Positions 45,543 to 54,468 are shown, numbered from the stretch's first letter. The stretch: DNA of 64,000 bases from Fen-1258 sp947085815 (GCA_947085815.1 CAMTXU010000018.1:1-64000); one strand, 5' to 3'. Program-made: numbers and translations. The notes: generated by a model not told the origin, from the letters alone.

Positions 45543-47726
45543 TTATTTCAAATGCCATTCACCTTTTTCATATTTTGTTCTGAGTTCAATCAATTCTGGT
45601 AAATCCATACCCAGCTTTCGTAAAAGTTCTATTTTGGGGACACCGTTCTTATCCCAGCCGCGTCTTTCGTAAACTGCATCAAGTAATTGTTCGTATCTGT
45701 TCTCACGGTACTTTCTGTGTGCTGCCATCTTTTCTTTAATGGTCATTCCTTCGGGATTAATTCCGATAATATCTTTCAACTGTACATCATATCTATCTTG
45801 ACGTGATAAATATTCTTCTTCCGTAACGGGACCCGCTGCTCTGTACGGCTGAGCATCCCATTTACGAACTCCGTAACCTCTTCTAAGATTAAACATTCTT
45901 TGGAAGTTATAAACTCTTTCGGAATCTTCAATCAACCTTTTGTTATCGAATGGGCGACCGGTGACGGCTTTATAAATTGTAACATAATTATCAACATGTT
46001 CCGGCACTTTTGCAGGTTCCGATGTTTCCGCATTATTTATTGGCTCTACATCATTCCATGGAAGTTTGCAAAAACCGGCAAGACCAAACCACGTTCTAAA
46101 GAGAGGGAAGTAGTGAAGCGCTTCGGCTTTATCTTCAAATGTTGGAATATGATTGTTCACCATATCCATAAAAATTAACCAGGCTTCATCATGCTGAGGA
46201 CCTTTATTTGTCATCGCATATCCGCCTTGCTGCGCAAGAGATTCTTTGGACATGTATTGAGAGTATTCCAATCCTTTATTTTCCATTCCAATGTCTTGCA
46301 GAAACTGAGGATCACCCCAGCCATTATCCGTAAATAAATTTTTCAGTTTACGTACGCCAAGTCCCGCCGTTTTGCCAAAACCTTCTCCACGTCCCAGTTG
46401 ATGAAGTAGTTCCATCGCATTATCCGCATTTCCAAAGTTTAATTTCAAACCGCCGGTTCTTTCCGTATTCAAGATTCCGTTTTCATAACACTCCATCAGG
46501 AAGGCAACGGTTGTGCCCCATGTAATTGTGCAGATGCCGTAAGTATCGCAATAAAAATTTACTTCTATTGTGTAATCGGTGCTGAAAATTCCGGAGTTGG
46601 CTGCAATGCCTGCGGCGGTTTCATATTCCGGTCCGTCAACAATTACGCTTTCTCCTTTAAATGGTCCGGTACGAAGAAGATAATTGTTAACGCCTTTTGC
46701 GCAACTCATATTACAGCCAAGCCAGCATCCGTCAAAAGAACCCTGTTCGAATTGCTTTTTCCACGTATTGCCGTCAATATTTCCAACTACGGCTTCGTTA
46801 CTTCCGAACTTAAAATTGTTTACAGGAAGAAGATCGTAATCATTCATCACCTCAACTAAGTGAGCCGTACCCTTTGTTCTCATTTCGCATTGCGAATCAT
46901 CGAGTTCCTTCATCTCTTTATTGAAACGCTGACCGCGCTCGATGATTGCTTTCATATCAACTACGTGGTTCATATCATTATCTATTTTAGCAACAAGAGC
47001 AACAAGCGCCTTAATTTTTTTATCGCGAAAAACAGTTCCTATTCCGCCGCGGCCTGCTTGTTTAAGCCGTGAGCGTTTCTTTCGCTTATCATAAAAACTG
47101 AAGTTCAGCATTCCGATCAAAGAATGATCTGCGCCTGCACCGGCTGAGACGACTGCAATTTTCATTTTATCCTGTTCTGTAGGGCAATACATCTCTGTTA
47201 GCATGTCTGCAAGATGATGGCTGTTAATTGGATCTGCCGGAGCTTCTTCAATTCTAATTTTTCCCGTTCCGTCTCTTCCATCAAGAATAATAATTACATC
47301 ACGTTCTGCTTTTCCCTGAAGTTCAATAGCATCAAATCCGTTGAGTTTTAAGAAGGGTCCAAACCATCCCCCCACGTTGCTATCCATAACAGAATCTGTT
47401 TGAGGAGATATGGTAACCACCAAAGATTTTCCTGTACCGGAATACTGAGTTATACCACAGACCGGACCTCCGGAAATTATAATTTCATTTTCTGGATCGT
47501 TCCATTTTGTTTCCGGAGTTGTTGCGTCCCAGAGATATCTAAGTCCGTATCCTTTACCGCCGATAAATTTTTCCTTCATCTCTAGAGGAACGTCTTTAAT
47601 TAATATTTTATTATCTGTGAGATTGATATAAAGCGTTTTATCCGAGTATCCCTTTATCATAGAGAATATATCGTATTGAAACTCTTTAATAAGTTTGCGT
47701 TCTTCTAAAATTTCATGCACTTCCAT
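45543..47726 (-). CDS. Aldehyde ferredoxin oxidoreductase family tungstoenzyme
   Basis: 727 residues. AOR enzymes oxidise aldehydes to acids or reduce acids, passing electrons through a 4Fe-4S cluster, with tungsten held by two pyranopterins. N-terminal domain: FIGGKGYGLRYLWD, ISGGPVCGITQYSGTGK, NVGGWFGPFLKLNGFDAI. Cluster Cys are at about 334, 338 and 342 (GCWLGCNMSC, C-x3-C-x3-C) and about 553 (GFCKLPW); the archaeal enzyme has C-x2-C-x3-C. Pterin motif DTYGIC is present; the second motif reads GLAGFC. The protein is about 120 residues longer than classical AOR. Divergent from the tungstate transporter genes. Substrate not known; no ferredoxin or redox subunit adjoins. Confidence 0.9.
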   Translation of the reverse strand: MEVHEILEERKLIKEFQYDIFSMIKGYSDKTLYINLTDNKILIKDVPLEMKEKFIGGKGYGLRYLWDATTPETKWNDPENEIIISGGPVCGITQYSGTGKSLVVTISPQTDSVMDSNVGGWFGPFLKLNGFDAIELQGKAERDVIIILDGRDGTGKIRIEEAPADPINSHHLADMLTEMYCPTEQDKMKIAVVSAGAGADHSLIGMLNFSFYDKRKKRSRLKQAGRGGIGTVFRDKKIKALVALVAKIDNDMNHVVDMKAIIERGQRFNKEMKELDDSQCEMRTKGTAHLVEVMNDYDLLPVNNFKFGSNEAVVGNIDGNTWKKQFEQGSFDGCWLGCNMSCAKGVNNYLLRTGPFKGESVIVDGPEYETAAGIAANSGIFSTDYTIEVNFYCDTYGICTITWGTTVAFLMECYENGILNTERTGGLKLNFGNADNAMELLHQLGRGEGFGKTAGLGVRKLKNLFTDNGWGDPQFLQDIGMENKGLEYSQYMSKESLAQQGGYAMTNKGPQHDEAWLIFMDMVNNHIPTFEDKAEALHYFPLFRTWFGLAGFCKLPWNDVEPINNAETSEPAKVPEHVDNYVTIYKAVTGRPFDNKRLIEDSERVYNFQRMFNLRRGYGVRKWDAQPYRAAGPVTEEEYLSRQDRYDVQLKDIIGINPEGMTIKEKMAAHRKYRENRYEQLLDAVYERRGWDKNGVPKIELLRKLGMDLPELIELRTKYEKGEWHLK

Positions 47727-47893
47727 TGGGATTTCTCCAAGAGTTATTTGTTAATCAAAAGCTATAAAAATCTTTTGAAATATAAGAAAGGAGGAATTCA
47801 AACCCAACGCAAGATAACTAATCGATTTCAATAGTTGAATGAAAGAGTAATAATTATTAGACTTTGCGCACAAAAAAATCCAAGATAGTAAAA

Positions 47894-48850
47894 ATGAATT
47901 TTGTTTCAGTTTTAAAACCGATCATTCTAGCAATTCTATTTGCCGGTTTGGTGAATGCTCAGAGAGTAAATCAACTAACAATTTTTCATGCGGGAAGTTT
48001 AACGGCTCCATTTGAAAAAATTATTGATGGATTCAAGAAAGAAAATCCGGGCGTAGAGGTATTAAAAGAAATTGCCGGAAGCCGCGAATGTGCAAGAAAG
48101 ATTTCAGAATTGAAAAAGCCCTGCGATGTTTTTGCTTCCGCCGATTATATGGTGATCGATCAACTTTTAATTTCGCAGAATGCAGATTGGAATTTAAAGT
48201 TCGCCACGAATGAAATGACGATTGTTTACACGGATAAATCACGAAGATCAAAAGAGATTAATCAAAAGAACTGGCATACCATTTTGCTTGATAAGAAAAT
48301 AAATATCGGCAGAGCCGACCCAGATTCCGATCCATGCGGATACAGAACCATACTAACCCTGAAGCTAGGGGAAATATTCTACAACCAATATGGATTAGCC
48401 GAAAAAGTATTGGAAAAAAATAACGAGTATATCCGACCAAAAGAGATGGATTTATTAGCGCTCCTTGAGGCAGGTGAGTTAGATTATATTTTTCTTTACA
48501 GATCGGTAGCAGAACAATACGGACTGAAATTTTTAACATTACCCGACAAAATTAATTTAAAGAAATCTGAACTCGATGATTATTACAAACAAGTTTCGGT
48601 TGAACTTAACGGTAAAAAACCGGGAGAAAAAATTTTACAAATAGGTTCTTCTATGATCTACGGAGTAACAATCCCTAAAAATTCACCAAATCCTGAATTG
48701 GCAAAAAAATTTATTCATTATTTGATGGATAATAAGAAAGGATTAAAAGTGATGGAAGAGATGGGTCAGCCAACGGTAGTTCCATCTGTTTGCGGTACTT
48801 ACGACAAACTTCCAAACGAGTTTAAAAAATATGCTTCGAAAAAGAAGTAG
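47894..48850 (+). CDS. wtpA: WtpA-type tungstate/molybdate ABC-transporter binding protein
   Basis: About 318 residues from ATG 47894, which gives a signal peptide ending VNAQ; a TTG at 47864 is a weaker alternative. The opening IFHAGSLTAPF and SREC segment are the WtpA/ModA oxyanion-binding motifs, and the later GRADPDSDPCGYRT holds an acidic residue that coordinates the metal in archaeal WtpA. The other carboxylate ligand expected near LDYIFLYRSVAEQ is not clearly in place. First gene of wtpABC. Binds tungstate or molybdate in the periplasm. Confidence 0.86.
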   Translation: MNFVSVLKPIILAILFAGLVNAQRVNQLTIFHAGSLTAPFEKIIDGFKKENPGVEVLKEIAGSRECARKISELKKPCDVFASADYMVIDQLLISQNADWNLKFATNEMTIVYTDKSRRSKEINQKNWHTILLDKKINIGRADPDSDPCGYRTILTLKLGEIFYNQYGLAEKVLEKNNEYIRPKEMDLLALLEAGELDYIFLYRSVAEQYGLKFLTLPDKINLKKSELDDYYKQVSVELNGKKPGEKILQIGSSMIYGVTIPKNSPNPELAKKFIHYLMDNKKGLKVMEEMGQPTVVPSVCGTYDKLPNEFKKYASKKK

Positions 48851-48857
48851 CTGACCG

Positions 48858-49643
48858 ATGAGATCAATTTTTAAAAATAAATCGTTACTCAATCTGATCT
48901 TTATATTCCTCGGCGGAGTGTTATTACTATTCATCATTGCACCTTTAGCCGGACTGTATTTGAACACTTCATTCGGTTCACTTAGCGAAGCAATCGGAAG
49001 CGATGAGGTGAGAAATAGTGTCTGGCTTAGTTTGTGGGCTTCAATGGCCGGAACAATCTTTTTTTCATTTCTTGCTATTCCTCTTGCATATCTTCTTGCA
49101 AGAAAAAATTTTCCACTTAAAAGTGTAGTAAACGGCATCATTGATATTCCCATTATCATTCCACATTCTGCTGCGGGTATTGCTGTTTTGGGAATTATCA
49201 CTCGTGATAGTTTACTTGGACAAACCGGAGAATTATTCGGAATAAAATTTATAGGTAATCCAGCAGGAATTATTTTAGCGATGGCATTCGTCAGCGTTCC
49301 ATTCTTAATTAATGCGGCACGAGATGGATTTGCAACCGTTCCGGAGCGTCTTGAAAAAATAGCACTAACTTTGGGTGCATCTCCAACCAGAGTTTTTTTT
49401 ACAATATCCTTGCCGCTTGCTTGGCGTTCGGTTTTATCGGGATTCATTTTAATGTGGGCACGCGGGATGAGCGAGTTTGGTGCGGTAATAATTATTGCTT
49501 ACAATCCACAAACTGCGCCGGTCCTAATCTTTGAACGGTTTACATCTTACGGATTAAAATACGCGATTCCGGCGGCTGTAGTATTTGTATCGGTGTGTTT
49601 AATAATTTTTGTCGTATTAAGATTGATCAAAAAAAATAGTTAA
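48858..49643 (+). CDS. wtpB: ABC-transporter permease for tungstate/molybdate
   Basis: 261 residues with about six membrane helices and the EAA loop reading EKIALTLGASPTRVFFTI, followed by SLPLAWRSVLSGFILMWAR, typical of CysT/ModB-type permeases. The ATPase gene follows with no spacer at all (stop at 49643, start at 49644). It carries the oxyanion across the inner membrane. Confidence 0.92.
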   Translation: MRSIFKNKSLLNLIFIFLGGVLLLFIIAPLAGLYLNTSFGSLSEAIGSDEVRNSVWLSLWASMAGTIFFSFLAIPLAYLLARKNFPLKSVVNGIIDIPIIIPHSAAGIAVLGIITRDSLLGQTGELFGIKFIGNPAGIILAMAFVSVPFLINAARDGFATVPERLEKIALTLGASPTRVFFTISLPLAWRSVLSGFILMWARGMSEFGAVIIIAYNPQTAPVLIFERFTSYGLKYAIPAAVVFVSVCLIIFVVLRLIKKNS

Positions 49644-50690
49644 ATGATAGACATAGAAAACATATCACTACATGTGGGCAATTTTAAATTGACCAATATC
49701 AGTTTCACTGTTGAGATGGGTGACTACTTTGTAATACTTGGAATTTCCGGCGTGGGCAAAAGTCTGCTGCTGGAATCGATTGCAGGCTTAATTAAAATAG
49801 ACAGCGGCAAAATCATTCTTCGCGGAAAAGAAATTACCGAGGAAAAAATTCAGAAGAGAAATATCAGTATAGTTTATCAAGACGCTGATTTGTTCCCTCA
49901 CCTTAATGTTTATGAGAACATCGCTTATCCATTGAGAAGTAAAAAGGTAAAAGGAATAAAGGAAATAGTATTAAAAGCAGCAGAACAAGTTGGTATTACT
50001 GATAAATTAAATATGAAGCCTGAAACTCTATCAGGTGGTGAGTATCAACGTGTTGCTATTGCGCGAAGTTTAGCCGCCGATAGCGATATCTTTCTCTTAG
50101 ATGAACCGCTTTCCTCGCTTGATTCTAAATCCAAGTGTGAATTGCGTGCCCTGTTAAGAAAACTAAACCGTGATGGAATTACCATTATACATGTCACGCA
50201 TGATTATGAAGAAGCAATTTCACTAGCAAGTAAAATTGGAATAATGGAAAAGGGTAAACTGATACAGATTAATACGCCGAAGGAAATATTCAAACATCCT
50301 AAATCCGAATTTGTCGCCCGGTTCACAGGCGTTAAGAATTTTCTCCGCGGTGAATTAATATCAATTGAAGGAAGCGATCTTAAGGAATTTTCATCTAACG
50401 GATTAAAAATATTTTGTTTAACCGGTGTGGAGGATGGTGAAGCTTTCTTAATGATTCAACCGGACGAGATAAGTATTTCTAATCAAGTTGATACCGGAAG
50501 TACACGTAATCATTTCAAAGGTAAGATAACCGATATCGCACAGGCAAAACTTGGGATGGATATTTACGTGGACATTGGCTGCGAGATGGTTATTCAAATT
50601 TCTTCCGAGGCTAGGAATGCCTTAAAATTGGAAGTCGGCAAGGAAGTGTGGATAAACTTCAAAGCGGCATCCTGCAAAATTTACAATTAG
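49644..50690 (+). CDS. wtpC: ABC-transporter ATPase for tungstate/molybdate
   Basis: 348 residues. Walker A GISGVGKS, signature LSGGEYQRVAIARSL, Walker B FLLDEPLSSLD and H-loop THDYEEA. The C-terminal part after about residue 235 is a MOP/TOBE-like regulatory domain (GKITDIAQAKLGMDIYVDIG) that may bind the anion and inhibit the transporter. Energises WtpB. Confidence 0.94.
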   Translation: MIDIENISLHVGNFKLTNISFTVEMGDYFVILGISGVGKSLLLESIAGLIKIDSGKIILRGKEITEEKIQKRNISIVYQDADLFPHLNVYENIAYPLRSKKVKGIKEIVLKAAEQVGITDKLNMKPETLSGGEYQRVAIARSLAADSDIFLLDEPLSSLDSKSKCELRALLRKLNRDGITIIHVTHDYEEAISLASKIGIMEKGKLIQINTPKEIFKHPKSEFVARFTGVKNFLRGELISIEGSDLKEFSSNGLKIFCLTGVEDGEAFLMIQPDEISISNQVDTGSTRNHFKGKITDIAQAKLGMDIYVDIGCEMVIQISSEARNALKLEVGKEVWINFKAASCKIYN

Positions 50691-50702
50691 GAAAATAGAA
50701 CA

Positions 50703-51878
50703 ATGATAAAATTCGAAAAGGCGATTGAGATTATAACCACAAACCAACTAATGCTTGGTTCAGAAAAAGTTGATTTGAAAGAAAGCCTATACCGTGTGTT
50801 GCGGGAAGATGTTTTCTCCGATATTGATATGCCTCCGTTCAACAAATCTGCCATGGATGGCTACGCCTGCCGAAGAGAGGACTTAGCAAACGAGTTAAGC
50901 GTAGTTGAAATTATTCAAGCCGGCTATCAGCCGCAAAGAGGACTTGGGAAAAACCAGTGCTCAAAAATTATGACTGGAGCGATGATGCCTGCCGGTGCCG
51001 ACTGTGTGATTATTATCGAAGAGGTAGAAGAAATTCCCGAATCAAAAATTAAATTTATTGGAGAAAAAACATCCAATAATTTTTGTCTTTTAGGTGAAGA
51101 CGTTTTAGTTGGACAGAAACTTCTCTCCACTGGGATGAGAATTACCTCTAAAGAAATTGCTTCACTTGCTTTGTGTGGTCATGTAAATCCTTTAGTAAGT
51201 AAAAAACCGAAGGTCGGAATCATTGCGACTGGTGATGAAATTGTTGAGCCCTACTTAGTTCCTGAAAAATCTCAGATCAGAAACACGAACTCATATCAGT
51301 TGATGGCTCAATGTATTCAATTCGGATGTGAACCGATCTATTATGGAATTGCCCTTGATACTGAAGATGCTATCAGCAAAATAATTATCAAAGCGAAGGA
51401 GGAAAATGATCTGATCATAATTACCGGCGGTGTTTCGATGGGTGATTTTGATCTTGTCCCTTCTGTGCTTGTAAAAAATGGGTTCGAAATTCTTTTTGAT
51501 CAAGTAGCTATTCAACCTGGTAAACCGACTGTCTTCGGCAGAAGCGAGAACAAATTTATTTTTGGAATGCCCGGTAATCCCGTTTCATCATTCATCTGTT
51601 TTGAAATCTTTGTGAAAGAATTTCTTTCAGGCTTGATGGGCTTGAAAGATCATGCAAAGGTTTTCAAGATGAAATTGGCAAAAGAGATAAAGCGGAAAAA
51701 AAATGCGAGACTCGCATGGGTACCGGTAAAAATAAGTGCTGAAGGCAAAGCAGAATCGGTCGAGTATCACGGTTCTGCGCATATTAATGCTCTTGCTTTT
51801 GCGGATGGTATTATTTCAATTCCAATCGGTGTCAATGAGATTAAGGAAGGCAGCGTTATAGATGTTAGACAAATTTAA
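50703..51878 (+). CDS. moeA: Molybdopterin molybdenumtransferase MoeA
   Basis: 391 residues. Inserts molybdate or tungstate into adenylylated pyranopterin. Domains: N-terminal region with DMPPFNKSAMDGYA, then the MoaB/Mog-like domain with TGDEI and TGGVSMGDFD, and C-terminal beta-barrel. The order wtpABC-moeA-moaA suggests the tungstate channel feeds this enzyme. Overlaps moaA by 17 bases. Confidence 0.94.
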   Translation: MIKFEKAIEIITTNQLMLGSEKVDLKESLYRVLREDVFSDIDMPPFNKSAMDGYACRREDLANELSVVEIIQAGYQPQRGLGKNQCSKIMTGAMMPAGADCVIIIEEVEEIPESKIKFIGEKTSNNFCLLGEDVLVGQKLLSTGMRITSKEIASLALCGHVNPLVSKKPKVGIIATGDEIVEPYLVPEKSQIRNTNSYQLMAQCIQFGCEPIYYGIALDTEDAISKIIIKAKEENDLIIITGGVSMGDFDLVPSVLVKNGFEILFDQVAIQPGKPTVFGRSENKFIFGMPGNPVSSFICFEIFVKEFLSGLMGLKDHAKVFKMKLAKEIKRKKNARLAWVPVKISAEGKAESVEYHGSAHINALAFADGIISIPIGVNEIKEGSVIDVRQI

Positions 51879-52662
51879 TAGACAGATAAATTATCTCCGC
51901 ATCAGCGTTACAGACCGTTGTAACTTAAGATGCATTTACTGTATGCCAGAAGAGGGAATTAAACTTATTGATCATAGCGAAATTCTTTCATTTGAAGAGA
52001 TAACCGAGTTTACAAAGTGCGCGGTTGAAATGGGAATTACAAAAGTCCGGATAACCGGCGGTGAACCGCTCGCAAGAAAAGGAGTTGTTAAACTTGTGAA
52101 GATGCTCTCAGCTATTGAAGAAATTAATGATCTCTCAATGACTACCAACGCAATTCTTCTAAAAAAATATGCCGAGGAGTTAAAACAAGCCGGATTGATG
52201 AGAGTGAATATCAGTCTTGATTCAATTGATCCGGGAAAATATAGGCAGATTACACGCGGTGGAAATATTCAAGAAGTGTTCAATGGAATTGAAGCCGCCA
52301 ATAAAGCCGGACTCTCTCCGATAAAAATAAATTGTGTTATACAAAAATCCATTGACGAACCGGAAGCCATCGAAGTAAAAAAATATTGTGATGAAAACGG
52401 ATTGATTGCTCGATTCATTTATGAAATGGATATAGAGAAAGGTGAATTCGGAATTGTTCATGGCGGAAGCGGAGGAGATTGCGCAAATTGCAACCGGCTT
52501 CGTTTAACAAGCAATGGTTTACTGAAACCATGTCTATTCAGCGACATCTCTGTTAACATTAGAAAAACGGATTACCGCCAAGCGGTTAGAATTGCACTTG
52601 AGCAAAAACCGGAATGTGGTTTAAGCACTACTTCTCATAAGTTTTATAACATCGGAGGATGA
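51862..52662 (+). CDS. moaA: GTP 3',8-cyclase MoaA, unusually short
   Basis: 266 residues; usual MoaA is about 320-340. Radical SAM cluster C20-x3-C24-x2-C27 (CNLRCIYCM) and GGEPL are intact. The C-terminal cluster C207-x2-C210-x13-C224 (CANCNRLRLTSNGLLKPC) and the final Gly-Gly (265-266) are also intact. What is lacking is about 45 residues between RFIYEMD (about 184-190) and the second cluster. Both metal sites kept suggests it is functional. With MoaC it makes the first pterin intermediate. The stop is followed immediately by moaC. Confidence 0.9.
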   Translation: MLDKFNRQINYLRISVTDRCNLRCIYCMPEEGIKLIDHSEILSFEEITEFTKCAVEMGITKVRITGGEPLARKGVVKLVKMLSAIEEINDLSMTTNAILLKKYAEELKQAGLMRVNISLDSIDPGKYRQITRGGNIQEVFNGIEAANKAGLSPIKINCVIQKSIDEPEAIEVKKYCDENGLIARFIYEMDIEKGEFGIVHGGSGGDCANCNRLRLTSNGLLKPCLFSDISVNIRKTDYRQAVRIALEQKPECGLSTTSHKFYNIGG

Positions 52663-53121
52663 ATGGAAAAATTGACACACATTGATTCCGAAGGACGGGC
52701 AAATATGGTTGAAGTTGGGGGAAAGAAAGTTCAATTTCGTACTGCACGTGCAGAAGGGTTTATCCGTTTGTCTGCAGAAACAATTCAGCTCATCAAAGAA
52801 AGTAAAATGAAGAAGGGTGATGTTCTGACGGTTGCTGAGATTGCAGGCATTCAAGCCGGAAAGAAAACCTCAGAATTGATTCCACTTTGTCATCCTTTGC
52901 AAATTACCAAACTTGATGTGAAAGCTGAAATTATTAACAACGGAGTGCGTATTGAAAGCTTTGCGAAGTGTGTCGGTCAAACGGGAATTGAGATGGAAGC
53001 GCTAACGGCGGTTTCTGTTGCCTTGCTAACCATTTATGATATGTGCAAAGCAGTTGATAAAGAGATGGCTATTGAAGGAATACGATTGATTGAAAAATTA
53101 AAAAGTGATGATGAGATTTAA
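52663..53121 (+). CDS. moaC: Cyclic pyranopterin monophosphate synthase MoaC
   Basis: 152 residues. Completes cPMP formation from the MoaA product. HIDSEGRANMVEVG, GDVLTVAEIAGIQAGKKTSELIPLCHP and GQTGIEMEALTAVSVALLTIYDMCKA carry the conserved residues, including the catalytic Lys and Asp. It starts one base after moaA. An insertion element begins within seven bases of its stop, so downstream operon transcription may be affected. Confidence 0.95.
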   Translation: MEKLTHIDSEGRANMVEVGGKKVQFRTARAEGFIRLSAETIQLIKESKMKKGDVLTVAEIAGIQAGKKTSELIPLCHPLQITKLDVKAEIINNGVRIESFAKCVGQTGIEMEALTAVSVALLTIYDMCKAVDKEMAIEGIRLIEKLKSDDEI

Positions 53122-53127
53122 AGCATG

Positions 53128-53488
53128 TGTCATTCCCGCGAAAGCGGGAATCTAAAAGAATCATTTTTATGCAATACTATGTATATATTCTTGCCAGTAA
53201 AAGAAATGGAACTCTTTACATTGGAGTTACCAATGATCTTAAAAGAAGAGTTTATGAACACAAGAATGGACTTATTGATGGATTTACAAAAAAATATTCT
53301 GTTAAGAACCTTGTTTACTATGAACAGACAAATGATATATATGAAGCAATACTTTGAGAGAAAAGACTTAAAAAATGGAATAGACGTTGGAAAATTAAGT
53401 TGATTGAAAAAATGAACCCCAAATGGAAAGATCTATTTAATGAAATTTCTTAGTAGGGAAATAGATCCCTGCTTTCGCGGGAATGACA
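53128..53488. mobile_element. Palindrome-bounded GIY-YIG element inside the cofactor operon
   Basis: The two ends are inverted: TGTCATTCCCGCGAAAGC at the left and GCTTTCGCGGGAATGACA at the right, 18 bases exact. The left end is itself a small palindrome (TTCCCGCGAAAGCGGGAA). The body encodes a GIY-YIG nuclease. Elements combining a nuclease-like gene with such palindromes spread in many bacterial genomes. It separates moaC from the MOSC-MogA gene. A relative without the nuclease is at 54521-54598. Confidence 0.7.
53169..53453 (+). pseudogene. GIY-YIG endonuclease, in-frame stop
   Basis: Reads MQYYVYILASKRNGTLYIG, NDLKRRVYEHKNG and NLVYYEQTNDIYEAIL, then TGA at 53355-53357, then in the same frame EKRLKKWNRRWKIKLIEKMNPKW and LFNEIS before TAG. 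The usual residue at the stop is Arg, so CGA to TGA would explain it. GIY-YIG nucleases of this short type are about 95 residues. Either inactive or read through. Confidence 0.75.
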
Positions 53489-53514
53489 TAAGTATCTCAT
53501 CAAAAGGAAAATAA

Positions 53515-54468
53515 ATGAACAACAATTTTGAGGAAACAAATATATATGTAGTCTCACTGAATATTTCTGAAGAGAAAGGAACAATTAAAACCCCATGCGA
53601 GAAAATTGTTGTTAATGAATTTGGAATAATCGGCGATGCTCATTCCGGAAGATGGCACAGACAGATAAGTCTGCTGGCGCAAGAAGATATTGATAACTTT
53701 TCTTTAATGGATGCAGATAAAAGACAATTCCTTCCCGGAGAGTTTGCTGAAAACATTACTACGCGAGGAATTGATTTCAAAAAAGTCAGCTTGCTCGATC
53801 GTTTCAAAATTGGTGAAGTAGAATTGGAGTTAAGTCAAATCGGGAAAATGTGTCATGGAGACGGCTGTGCAATATTTGTTGAAATCGGAAAATGTGTGAT
53901 GCCTAAATCCGGAATATTTACACGGGTAATCAAAGGCGGTGAAATTCGGAAAGGCGATAAAATTGAATACCAGCTAAGACCTTTGAGAATAAAAGTGATT
54001 ACTCTAAGCGATAGGGCAAGTGCCGGTGAATATGCAGATAGGAGCGGACCAAAAATTCAAGAACTACTTAGCGAATATTTTGAAGACAAACGCTGGCATA
54101 CTGAATTTTATTATTCCTTAATTCCGGATGATGAGAAGAAATTACAGAATGAATTACAGAAGAGTGTTGACGAAAATATTGATGTGATTTTCACAACTGG
54201 TGGAACAGGAATCGGACCGCGTGATATAACCCCAGATGTTGTGGAAAATTTTGCCGACAAGATAGTTCCTGGAATTATGGACAGTATCCGTCTTAAGTAT
54301 TTCGATTCTCTTCCATCAGCAATTTTAAGCAGATCCATCTTTGCTGTAAAAAATCGAACTCTGATTTTTTGCTTGCCGGGAAGTATGAAAGCTGTTCAAG
54401 ATTACGTTGGTGAAATAACTAAAATTCTTGAGCATTCAATACTTATGGTGCATGGACTTGGGCATTGA
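53515..54468 (+). CDS. MOSC-MogA fusion protein
   Basis: 317 residues. N-terminal part (about 8-155) is a MOSC domain with VNEFGIIGDAHSG, GEFAENITTRGID and KMCHGDGCAIF holding the conserved Cys. The C-terminal part (about 158-317) is a MogA/MoaB-type pterin adenylyltransferase with TLSDRASAGEYADRSG and FTTGGTGIGPRDITPD. MogA activates pyranopterin with AMP for MoeA; MOSC domains deliver sulfur or bind the cofactor. The fusion places both on one chain. It closes the tungsten operon. Confidence 0.9.
   Translation: MNNNFEETNIYVVSLNISEEKGTIKTPCEKIVVNEFGIIGDAHSGRWHRQISLLAQEDIDNFSLMDADKRQFLPGEFAENITTRGIDFKKVSLLDRFKIGEVELELSQIGKMCHGDGCAIFVEIGKCVMPKSGIFTRVIKGGEIRKGDKIEYQLRPLRIKVITLSDRASAGEYADRSGPKIQELLSEYFEDKRWHTEFYYSLIPDDEKKLQNELQKSVDENIDVIFTTGGTGIGPRDITPDVVENFADKIVPGIMDSIRLKYFDSLPSAILSRSIFAVKNRTLIFCLPGSMKAVQDYVGEITKILEHSILMVHGLGH

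Noticed and set aside
47786..47800. AAGGAGG between the AOR gene and wtpA as a ribosome binding site
   Set aside because: No start codon follows at a usable distance; the wtpA ATG is about 100 bases downstream.
47864..47893. TTG start of the tungstate-binding protein
   Set aside because: The ten added residues are charged and precede a complete signal peptide; ATG 47894 is better placed.
53125..53403. A plus-strand frame overlapping the GIY-YIG gene
   Set aside because: It is a shadow frame; the conserved GIY-YIG residues are in the 53169 frame, and its first residues are just the palindrome translated.
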